DNA of 64,000 nt from JAGVSR01 sp963778225 (GTDB taxonomy: Bacteria > Pseudomonadota > Alphaproteobacteria > Rhizobiales > Hyphomicrobiaceae). This document shows, one piece after another, positions 58,195-64,000 of this stretch. How positions within the stretch are numbered: position 1 is the first letter of the stretch; each line of letters opens with the position of its first letter. The notes below the pieces were generated by a model. The model worked only from the letters and a program-made list of their open reading frames with translations, was not told the origin of the DNA and did not search any database. Location: assembly GCA_963778225.1 (NCBI GenBank), contig CAVZTR010000010.1, positions 310,001 through 374,000 on the forward strand. The letters run 5' to 3'. Made by a program: the position numbers and the translations under genes.

Positions 58195-59091
58195 TCATTT
58201 GCCGCGCGCCTCCTTCTTCGTGTAGCCAGAGCGCTTACCCTTGGCCGCGCTCTTTGGACGTGCCTTCGCCGGGGCTTTGCTGCCACTCTTAGTAGCCGGT
58301 GCTTTCGATTTGCCGCCCTCTTGCTCCAGGCTCTTGCGCAGAACGTCGAGCAGATTGACGACGTTCGTAGGCTTGGGCTCGTCAGGCCGCATGACCGGAA
58401 GAGATTTGGTCTTGCCCGACAGCAGAGCCGCAAGCGTCTCCTCATAGCGGTCTTTGTACGCGGCGACGTCGAACGGCTTGCGCTTCTGCTTCATGATGTG
58501 CGCCGCAAGCTCCATCATCTCGCCATTGAGTTTGACGTCCTCGATGCCTTCGAACACGGCGTCGGCATCGCGCAGCTCATCCTGGAAATGCAGCGTCGAG
58601 GCGAGAATGCCCTTCTCGAAAGGTTCCAGCAGAATGATGCGCTCGCGTCGTGCTAGGACAGCCCTGCTTAAGGCAACGAGCTTCTGCTCTTTCAAGCTGT
58701 CGCGAATGACGGCGAAGGCTTCCTGTGCCACCCGCCCGTCGGGCACCAGATAGTAGGGCGTGTCCCGATACCGGACATCCACTTCCTTTGCTTCCGCAAA
58801 GGTGTCGATGTCGATGGTGTGAGTGGCTTCCAGTGGGATTTTCTCAAGCTCTTCGTCCTCGACGAGGATGTGCTCGTCTTTGGCGATCTCGTAGCCCTTC
58901 ACTTGTTCATCAGGCTCGACGACATCGCCCGTTTCAGCATCGATGTATTGCCGCTTCACCCGATGGCCCGTCGCGCGGTTGAGAGTATGAAAGCGCGTGC
59001 GGTAGGACGAGGTCAGCGCCGGATACATGTTCACGGCGCACGAGACGAGGGAGAGCTTCAGATAGCCCTTCCATTGAGGACGGGGTGCCAC
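58195..59091 (-). CDS. ku: Ku protein, non-homologous end joining
   Basis: A 298-residue bacterial Ku homodimer subunit that binds DNA double-strand ends and recruits LigD. The core is visible in QWKGYLKLSLVSCAVNMYPA, RFHTLNRATGHRVKRQYIDAETG, EVDVRYRDTPYYLVPDG and the segment ELRDADAVFEGIEDVKL. The C-terminal 60 residues are Lys/Ala-rich (KAPATKSGSKAPAKARPKSAAKG), a known DNA-binding extension. GTG 59091 is chosen because AGGAG lies 8 bases upstream and WKGY follows directly. No ligD is seen in the window. It lies downstream of the Gly-rich gene, behind a terminator. Confidence 0.95.
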   Translation of the reverse strand: MAPRPQWKGYLKLSLVSCAVNMYPALTSSYRTRFHTLNRATGHRVKRQYIDAETGDVVEPDEQVKGYEIAKDEHILVEDEELEKIPLEATHTIDIDTFAEAKEVDVRYRDTPYYLVPDGRVAQEAFAVIRDSLKEQKLVALSRAVLARRERIILLEPFEKGILASTLHFQDELRDADAVFEGIEDVKLNGEMMELAAHIMKQKRKPFDVAAYKDRYEETLAALLSGKTKSLPVMRPDEPKPTNVVNLLDVLRKSLEQEGGKSKAPATKSGSKAPAKARPKSAAKGKRSGYTKKEARGK

Positions 59092-59106
59092 GGGTACGCT
59101 CCTGAC

Positions 59107-59134
59107 AAAAGGCGGGCCGCAACGACGGCCCGCC
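59107..59134 (-). terminator. Terminator between the Gly-rich gene and ku
   Basis: A perfect nine-pair stem (59134-59126 with 59119-59111, six-base loop) followed by TTTT on the minus strand. It lies only 16 bases before the ku start, so ku must be made by read-through or from a start within the hairpin region. Confidence 0.75.
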
Positions 59135-59166
59135 GGATCCACATGACGAGGACGTGCTCGCCGCCT

Positions 59167-60090
59167 TTAACGCGATCCGCTCGAGCCGCTGCCGGAGCCG
59201 GAAGAGGAACTGCCGGAAGAACCCGAGCCGGAGCCTGAAGTTCCCGAGCCTGAACTTCCCGACATGCCCGACGATCCTGAGCCGGATGAGCCCGATCGCC
59301 CAGACGAGCCGCTCGAAGAACCCGAGGACCCGCTGCTGCCGGAGCTGCGGTTCTTGCGCCAGTTGTTGTATTCGTCGGAGAACTTCTGCCGCCGTTCCTG
59401 ACGCCAGGCGTCGTATTCTTCATCAAGGGAACGCATCTGCTCTTCACGCCAGTGCCGATAGTCGGGATCGTGGTCGTCGCGATGATGTTCGCTCATGCGC
59501 TCCGTCATCCAGTTGCTACCGTGCTCGCCACCGCCTTGTCCGGAAGCTTGCCCATAGCCACTCTGGCCGAAACCGCTTTGGCCACCCTGACCGCCTTGTC
59601 CATAGCCACTCTGTCCCTGGCCATAGCCGCTTCCACTCTGGCCCCAGCCGCTCTGGCCTGAGGTGCCGTAGCCGGCCTGATGCCCATAGCTGCCGGGCTG
59701 ATAGCCGCCCTGACCATATCCGCCTTGCCCATAGCCGCCCTGGCCACCTTGTCCGTAGCCACTTTGACCGCCTTGGCCATAGCCACTCTGGCCACCTTGC
59801 CCAAAGCCACCCTGGCCACCTTGGCCGTAGCCGCCTTGTTCACGCCACCCACTTTCACCGGACCCGTAGCCGCCTTGCTGGCCGCCGTACCCATAGCCGC
59901 CGCCCTGCTGGCCGAAGCCGCCCTGACTGCCCCAGCTTTGATCTTCCATGTCCTGCTGACGTCCACGCTGGCCCCAGCCCTGCTGCGAACCTTGCTGGCG
60001 CGAACCCTGTCCCCACTGGCCGCCGAGCTCATCGTCCTGATCGCGCGAACGGGAGCGTGATTTGTTTGATCCACCGTACCGGTGTGACAT
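59167..60090 (-). CDS. Prion-like Gly/Gln/Ser/Tyr-rich low-complexity protein
   Basis: A 307-residue protein of unusual composition. Residues 1-55 are hydrophilic with Arg/Ser/Gln. Residues about 55-190 are repeats of the type GGYGQGGQ and GQSGYGQGG, with regularly spaced Tyr. A central charged block (about 195-250, MSEHHRDDHDPDYRHWREEQ...DEEYDAWRQERRQKF) is the only ordered-looking part. The last 60 residues are Ser/Gly repeats. There is no signal peptide. Such composition supports liquid-like condensates; the charged block resembles a small domain in stress proteins of Rhizobiales. An EcfG-type promoter candidate lies upstream and a terminator downstream. Confidence 0.78.
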   Translation of the reverse strand: MSHRYGGSNKSRSRSRDQDDELGGQWGQGSRQQGSQQGWGQRGRQQDMEDQSWGSQGGFGQQGGGYGYGGQQGGYGSGESGWREQGGYGQGGQGGFGQGGQSGYGQGGQSGYGQGGQGGYGQGGYGQGGYQPGSYGHQAGYGTSGQSGWGQSGSGYGQGQSGYGQGGQGGQSGFGQSGYGQASGQGGGEHGSNWMTERMSEHHRDDHDPDYRHWREEQMRSLDEEYDAWRQERRQKFSDEYNNWRKNRSSGSSGSSGSSSGSSGRSGSSGSGSSGMSGSSGSGTSGSGSGSSGSSSSGSGSGSSGSR

Positions 60091-60156
60091 CGCAAACTCT
60101 CCTTACGTTGAGGTTTTCTGCATTCGAGATTTCTGTATCTGGATGCAGTCGCACCC

Positions 60157-60181
60157 AACGCCCCGCCTCGCGGCGAGTTCC
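60157..60181 (-). promoter_or_regulatory. EcfG-type promoter candidate for the Gly-rich gene
   Basis: On the minus strand GGAAC (60181-60177), 16 bases, then CGTT (60160-60157): a match to the classical pattern. It ends 67 bases upstream of the start at 60090. Confidence 0.72.
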
Positions 60182-60191
60182 GCCGATCCGA

Positions 60192-60392
60192 TTACAGCTT
60201 TTGGGCGATTTCAAACTGGCAGCGCCATCGCACGACCCGCCATTGCGGATGCTCTTCGTTCCAAACGGCTATCCGTTGCTGCGCGGTGAGCGCACACTGC
60301 ATTTCGCTCATTTGTTCATTGATGATGAGCGACGACTGCCGGCACGCGTACGACGGCACCGTCAAGCATGCCATTATTATGAGATGCATCAT
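60192..60392 (-). CDS. Small exported Cys-containing protein
   Basis: A 66-residue protein with a short signal peptide-like N-terminus (MMHLIIMACLTVPSYAC) and the core 'INEQMSEMQCALTAQQ...WNEEHPQWRVVRWRCQ'. The motif C-x8-x-HP-x-W-x-V-x-RW-x-C resembles small secreted proteins widespread in Rhizobiales. AGGAG lies 8 bases before the double ATG, which supports it strongly, and an EcfG-type promoter candidate lies 33 bases upstream. Function unknown. Confidence 0.7.
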   Translation of the reverse strand: MMHLIIMACLTVPSYACRQSSLIINEQMSEMQCALTAQQRIAVWNEEHPQWRVVRWRCQFEIAQKL

Positions 60393-60424
60393 CGGAAGGT
60401 CTCCTATCGGCTACTCGCTGATGC

Positions 60425-60449
60425 AACGCGAGGAATTCGACGCAGTTCC
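60425..60449 (-). promoter_or_regulatory. EcfG-type promoter candidate for the small Cys protein
   Basis: On the minus strand GGAAC (60449-60445), 16 bases, then CGTT (60428-60425), ending 33 bases before the ATG at 60392. A perfect match to the pattern. Confidence 0.72.
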
Positions 60450-60541
60450 TGACGTCCCTTCACGTGCCCGCGAGACGAACCACGCGCGAACTTTCGCTGC
60501 GACGCGACGTGCGCGGCGCCGACAGGCGGACCCATTTTAAG

Positions 60542-61920
60542 TCATGCTGCGGGACTTGCGACGAAAGGGAGGCGTGCCTGCGCGGCTGAGCGTTCCAACT
60601 GCACAAGAAAATCGGCGGCCCAGACTGTCGTATCGCGCTTGCTGACGACAGCCTGCAGAAGAGCGTGCCGCTGGCGCCGCTCCTCAACCGGCATGGCGAG
60701 TGCCTTTGCCAGCGCGTCGCCCATCTCTTCCACGCAATACGGATTGACGAGCAGAGCATCCTGCAGTTCTTCCGCAGCTCCCGCGAACCTGGACAGAACC
60801 AAGACGCCGGGGTCAGCCGGATCCTGCGAAGCAACGTACTCTTTCGCGGTCAAATTCATTCCGTCCCGCAGCGGTGTGATGAATCCAACCGCCGCCGACC
60901 GATGAAGTGTCTTCAGCCGCTTTCGCGGAACCGAGCGATGGATATAGTGGACCGGCATCCAGTCCACGTCGCCAAATTCGCCGTTGATCGCTCCTGAAAT
61001 GCCCTCCGAGCTCCTGCCGAATATCGGCATAGACCTCGACACTCTCACGAGTCGGCGCCGCGATCTGCGTTAGAACAGTCTGCTTGCGAAAGTGCGGATA
61101 GGATTTCGGAGCAGATGCGCAAACCCGCGAAATTTCTGCGGCAATCCCTTGGTATAGTCGAGCCGATCAACTCCAAGAACCCGCTTGATGCTTGTCTGCC
61201 GGGGCACGGAAGCAGTTCCCGCTGCTGAGGCGAAAAGATACGAGGCATCGATGCTGATGGGAAAACTGCCGGCTTGAACGCTGTCGCCTGCAATCGAGAG
61301 CCGCCCGCTCGGGAGAAGCTCAGCGCCCGCGGCGGCACGCATGCACGCAAGTGTGTTGCCGACATCGTGAGTTGTTTGAAACCCGACAGATCGTAGGCCG
61401 CAAGCGACGTGGCCAAGTCGCTGAATTCAGGTAGCGCGAGAAACGCTTCCGGTGGCGGCATCGGAATGTGAAGGAAAAATCCTATCGGCTGGGTGATGCC
61501 GCGCTCGCGCAGCAGTTGCCCGAGGATCATGAAGTGATAATCGTGAACCCAGATCACGTCACCCGGCTGAACAAAGCCAGCAACCATGTCCGCCATGCGT
61601 TTGTTATAGGCGGCATAAGCGCCGTAGAAATTGCGATCGAACCGCGCAAGGTCCAACCGGTTATGAAAAACGGGCCAGAGGACGGAGTTTGAATACCCGA
61701 GGTAGGCTCCTTCGTGCTCCTCGCGGCTCATATCAATCGTTGCTGACGTGAAGCACCCGGCGCACATCGACATCGCCGCAGTCGGAGACCTGACCGGACC
61801 AGCCGGCCCAAACGCCATCACGCTGACTGAGAAGCTCACGCAGGGCAACAGCGAGCCCCCGCTCGTATCCAATTGATCGGGCGTCATAACGCGATTGGAT
61901 ATGCAAATCAGCCGGCCCAC
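60542..61920 (-). pseudogene. otsA: Alpha,alpha-trehalose-phosphate synthase (OtsA), frame broken several times
   Basis: OtsA makes trehalose-6-phosphate from UDP-glucose and glucose-6-phosphate, a compatible solute in stress. The span gives about 459 residues, the usual length. Conserved blocks are read in three frames in the right order: GTG 61920 with 'RLICISNRVMTPDQLDTSG', 'GLAVALRELLSQRDGVWAGWSG' (about 61840), 'WVHDYHFMILGQLLRERG' (about 61560), 'VLGVDRLDYTKGLPQKFRGF' (about 61165), 'LTQIAAPTRESVEVYADIRQ' (about 61070) and 'VGFITPLRDGMNLTAKEYVA' (about 60885). At least five frame changes are needed. GGAG precedes the GTG. A terminal Ala-Ala stop is at 60542. Decay and sequencing indels are both possible. 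Confidence 0.82.
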
Positions 61921-61977
61921 CGAATAACTCCATCGAACGCGTCCTAATTTCTGGACGGCTGGCGTCCTTCATGCCAG

Positions 61978-62004
61978 GGAACCTGCCGCGTCAGCGACGG
62001 GGTT
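61978..62004 (+). promoter_or_regulatory. Weak EcfG-type promoter candidate for the 62068 gene
   Basis: GGAAC (61978-61982), 18 bases, then GGTT (62001-62004). The spacer is one base longer than usual; in this indel-rich stretch an inserted base is possible. It ends 64 bases before ATG 62068. Confidence 0.35.
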
Positions 62005-62067
62005 TGCCCGGCGCACGATTCTCGAACGATTGTCTGCGCCCAACTTGGCAAAAAGGACCAACTCAAT

Positions 62068-62358
62068 ATGAAACGATGGAACCCGATCGCAGGCCTCGCG
62101 GCCGCTCTGATGCTTACAGCTTCGGCCCGGCCTTCGCGCAGTCGAGTGGCGCATCTCCGGCCGAGCCCAACAATGAACGCAATCAAAATCCGGCACCGAG
62201 CAACACGCAGCCCGCGGATCCCGCGGCCAATAGCAATCCAGCGGCGCGCATGCCGACCACCCGGTTGATCGCCGCGAAGCACAGCAAGAGGAAGGCGGCG
62301 CCGCGGGACGCGCTCAACATTGCCCCCGCCGACCGTTCCACCGCCTGCAGCTCAGTAA
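62068..62358 (+). pseudogene. Small exported Pro/Ala/Asn-rich protein, frame broken
   Basis: ATG 62068 has AAGGA upstream and starts a signal peptide MKRWNPIAGLAAALMLTA. After a shift the next frame continues 'SFGPAFAQSSGASPAEPNNERNQNPAPS', the expected cleavage site (AFA-Q) and a disordered mature chain. The original frame later ends naturally with TLPPPTVPPPAAQ and the stop at 62358. Start and stop share a frame (291 bases), so two or more indels cancel. The middle part cannot be read with confidence. A long hairpin starts six bases after the stop. Confidence 0.5.
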
Positions 62359-62363
62359 ACCCC

Positions 62364-62400
62364 TTGCCAGGCTGTGACCACAGCGGTCGCAGCCTGGCAA
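62364..62400. terminator. Long hairpin shared by two convergent small genes
   Basis: TTGCCAGGCTGTGACC (62364-62379) pairs with its complement at 62385-62400 (one G-T wobble, five-base loop). It sits exactly between the stops at 62358 (plus) and 62405 (minus), so it probably ends both messages although no long T run follows. Confidence 0.65.
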
Positions 62401-62404
62401 AGTG

Positions 62405-62617
62405 CTATTGCGGATTGGCAGGTGGGGTTGTTGGAGTAACGGGAGAAGGGGTCGGCGTCGTCGGACGATCCGGGGTTATCGTTCGCTCCGTTGATGTCGG
62501 AGCCGCAGCCGGCCTCATCGTCCTTTGAAGAAACCAACAGTCCAACGAGGACGAGACCGAGGATCACCGAAATTCGCCGGATACGATGGTCGATGACGTA
62601 CGTTCGGGCCTGTTCAT
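62405..62617 (-). pseudogene. Small single-pass membrane protein with Pro/Thr-rich tail, frame broken
   Basis: ATG 62617 has AAGGTG upstream and begins MNRPERT. A second frame then carries a membrane helix, 'RRISVILGLVLVGLLVSSKDDEAG'. The first frame resumes with 'PTTPTPSPVTPTTPPANPQ' and stops at 62405. Start and stop share a frame (213 bases, about 70 residues), so the indels cancel. An EcfG-type promoter candidate lies 34 bases upstream and a hairpin follows the stop. The reading is a reconstruction and may be wrong in detail. Confidence 0.45.
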
Positions 62618-62650
62618 AGATCACCTTTCGATCAACTGAGAGTTCAGCCC

Positions 62651-62676
62651 AACCGGTACAACTTGATGCAGGTTCC
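62651..62676 (-). promoter_or_regulatory. EcfG-type promoter candidate for the 62617 gene
   Basis: On the minus strand GGAAC (62676-62672), 17 bases, then GGTT (62654-62651). It ends 34 bases before ATG 62617, a typical distance. Confidence 0.55.
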
Positions 62677-62704
62677 ACGCCCGACAGACGATCGGGATGA
62701 CATG

Positions 62705-62735
62705 AAAAAAGCCCGAACACTCTGGCTCGGGCTTT
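62705..62735 (-). terminator. Rho-independent terminator of the Gly/His-rich gene
   Basis: On the minus strand AAAGCCCGA (62735-62727) pairs with TCGGGCTTT (62716-62708) with a ten-base loop, and is followed by TTT (62707-62705). It lies 17 bases after the stop at 62752. Confidence 0.8.
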
Positions 62736-62751
62736 CTGTCGTCATGCGAAC

Positions 62752-63179
62752 TTAGTGGCGACCACGGTGCCCGCCGTCACCGCCGTGCCCGCCGCCATGT
62801 CCACCATGGCCACCGCCACCATGGCCACCGCGATGTCCACCACGGCCACCGCCGCCGTATCCGTAACCACGTCCGCCAAAGCCCAGGACTACGCCGGGAC
62901 CCCAACCGTAGCCGTAGCCACCGTAATCATAAGGATCATCCCAATCATCATAGTCGTCGTAATACGCGGCGTAGGGAACACCGCGACGATGGCAAACCCG
63001 ATCGCCATCGATCCAGTGGCAATGCCGGCCAATCCACGGTTATGCACCTTGACGATTACTCTCGTATCGCCGCCGACGTCATAGCCGTCGTCAAGGTCAA
63101 GATCTGCTGCGGAAGCGGGGTGTGCGACGACCATCAGGGCACCAACGAGTGCGGCCTTCAAGGCTGTTCTGTGAGCCAT
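62752..63179 (-). pseudogene. Exported Gly/His-rich protein, one frameshift
   Basis: ATG 63179 starts a signal peptide MAHRTALKAALVGALMVVAHPASAAD followed by an acidic stretch DLDLDDGYDVGG. Near 63020 the frame changes; the next one reads 'CHWIDGDRVCHRRGVPYAAYYDDY' and then a Gly/Tyr/His tail of repeats (GGHGGGGHGGHGGGHGG) to the stop at 62752. One base is missing from the 428 bases. The two-Cys block with 'W-x-DG-x-RVC...GVPYA' is common in small secreted Rhizobiales proteins. The His/Gly tail could bind metals. An EcfG-type promoter candidate lies upstream. Confidence 0.7.
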
Positions 63180-63227
63180 TTATCGTCTCCATCAGAATTG
63201 CTGCGAGAACCCGGGGTGATGGCAGCA

Positions 63228-63253
63228 AACCCTAGTCGACGATGCCCGGTTCC
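63228..63253 (-). promoter_or_regulatory. EcfG-type promoter candidate for the Gly/His-rich gene
   Basis: On the minus strand GGAAC (63253-63249), 17 bases, then GGTT (63231-63228). It ends 49 bases before ATG 63179. Confidence 0.55.
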
Positions 63254-63279
63254 ACTGGGAAACGGTTAAGAGCCCAAAA

Positions 63280-63827
63280 TCAGCGCTGCAACTTTCCGAC
63301 CACAGCCCGCGACGACCAATCCGCGCCCAGCTCGTCGACGTTGACCATCTCAAGCGTTCGCGCGAGACGCACGCGAGCACGGTTGACACGGCTTTTGACA
63401 GTCCCAATGGCGCAGCCGGTTATCGAAGCTGCTTCTTCGTAGGAGTAGCCCTCGGCCCCGACCAGGATAAGCGCCTCGCGTTGATCAACAGGCAGCGCCT
63501 GCAAAGCCGTCTTGAACTCAATCATGTCCATGTGGCTCGGCTGATTTGGTGAAACGCATCGCGCGTCGGCAATCTTGCCCGTGTCCAGAACTTATCGTCG
63601 GGATCGCCGATACTGCGAATAATATGTGTTGCGCAGAATAGTAAAAAGCCAAGCCTTGAAATTTGTGCCTGGCTGAAAGAGGTTTTGGTGAGACCAAGCT
63701 TTAAGCAGCGTCTCCTGAACTAAATCGTTTGCTGTGGTGACATTCCCAGAGCAACTGCGAAAGCCCGAAGACTGGGCATTGCCACGACGAGTTCGTCAGC
63801 GAAGCAAAATGGCGACGGCTCGGTCAT
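63280..63827 (-). pseudogene. ecfG: EcfG-type general stress sigma factor, frame broken
   Basis: A group of ECF15 sigma factors that control the alphaproteobacterial general stress response. ATG 63827 follows AGGAG and starts 'MTEPSPFCFADELVVAMPSLRAFAVAL'; after a one-base gap near 63757 the frame continues 'NVTTANDLVQETLLKAW' (region 2), 'GTNFKAWLFTILRNTYYSQYRRSRR', then an in-frame stop TAA at 63594-63592 where GAA (Glu) is expected, then 'VLDTGKIADARCV' and region 4 'LPVDQREALILVGAEGYSYEEAASITGCAIGTVKSRVNRARVRL'. With both repaired it is about 182 residues, the normal length. Its start overlaps the nepR stop by four bases. Confidence 0.8.
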
Positions 63828-63989
63828 TTATTTTGCTCCTTTTGCCTGAATTGTTCGATGAGGCGGAGCAAGCGGTCCGGCATGGGCTGATCAACAACGT
63901 CGGTGTAGTATTCGCGGAGCAATTGCCCCAGCTCGCCATGATATCGATGACGCAGATAAATCGGCTCGGCTGACCCGCTGAACGATCAT
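63824..63989 (-). pseudogene. nepR: NepR-type anti-sigma factor, one frameshift
   Basis: A small anti-sigma factor that holds EcfG until the phosphorylated anti-anti-sigma PhyR takes it over. The core is clear: 'LGQLLREYYTDVVDQPMPDRLLRLIEQFRQKEQ', matching the NepR pattern (I/L-G-x2-L-R-x2-Y-x2-V-V-x-x-P-x-P-D-R-x2-x-L). The stop TGA overlaps the ecfG ATG (ATGA). ATG 63989 follows AGGA and is the best start, but one base too many lies near 63970; the other frame has a stop at 63988. With the correction it is 54 residues, the usual length. The phyR gene is not in the window. Confidence 0.7.
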
Positions 63990-64000
63990 CTGTTTCCTGA

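Noticed and set aside
62755..63084. Plus-strand Ala/Thr/Val-rich repeat frame
   Set aside because: It is the complement of the Gly/His codons of the exported protein on the minus strand.

Overview
The window is a GC-rich chromosomal segment of an alphaproteobacterium, most likely of the order Hyphomicrobiales (Rhizobiales) and near Hyphomicrobiaceae. This rests on gene content: a NepR-EcfG general-stress pair, a DnaG primase with a degenerate zinc site, an IalB family protein, a large GPR/RgsE-like polar-growth coiled-coil protein, an ELM1 family protein, a recG-sdhE-mfd cluster, and a malyl-CoA lyase type enzyme. No species is claimed. I see no CRISPR array, tRNA, rRNA, prophage or insertion sequence.

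Layout. 0-11 kb: 3' end of a FadL-type outer membrane protein, an MFS transporter, a dipeptide epimerase (dgcA) downstream of the GPR-like gene, an Hpt protein, a 2Fe-2S ferredoxin with its thioredoxin-reductase-like ferredoxin-NADP reductase, a frame-broken acetyltransferase, a lipoprotein and a CoxE-like VWA protein. 11-30 kb: a heavily frame-disrupted porin, rpoD, dnaG, a YqeY protein, carA and carB separated by a ChaN-like gene and two tandem secreted paralogs, greA, an MFS transporter, an Lrp regulator, an ELM1 family gene, and three REP-like hairpins. 30-53 kb: housekeeping clusters (SPOR protein, glmU-glmS, TPR/SPOR protein, DUF502 protein, recG, sdhE, mfd), acyl-CoA synthetase, oligopeptide-binding protein, IalB protein, an HspQ domain with a histone-H1-like tail, malyl-CoA lyase, a GH3 hexosaminidase, an LpxL-type acyltransferase and a UbiH-type hydroxylase.

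The last 11 kb (53-64 kb) is the most interesting part and reads as a general stress response island. It holds small secreted and membrane proteins, an unrecognised PLP-fold enzyme in an operon with sodC, a PRC-barrel protein divergent from a DUF892 (YciE/F-like) protein, Ku, a prion-like Gly/Gln/Ser/Tyr-rich protein, trehalose-6-phosphate synthase, a Gly/His-rich secreted protein, and the anti-sigma/sigma pair nepR-ecfG. Eight sites matching the EcfG promoter pattern (GGAAC, 16-17 nt, N-G-T-T) lie just upstream of these genes, and a ninth has one extra spacer base. I infer one regulon whose master regulators lie at the window end.

A caution: many genes carry single-base frame breaks (acetyltransferase, porin, ELM1, recG, mfd, otsA, several small genes, ecfG, nepR). 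In recG, mfd, ELM1 and the acetyltransferase, removing exactly one base restores a full-length protein. Sequencing or assembly indels are therefore more likely than true gene decay, at least for recG and mfd. Such genes are typed as pseudogene because the frame is broken as given.
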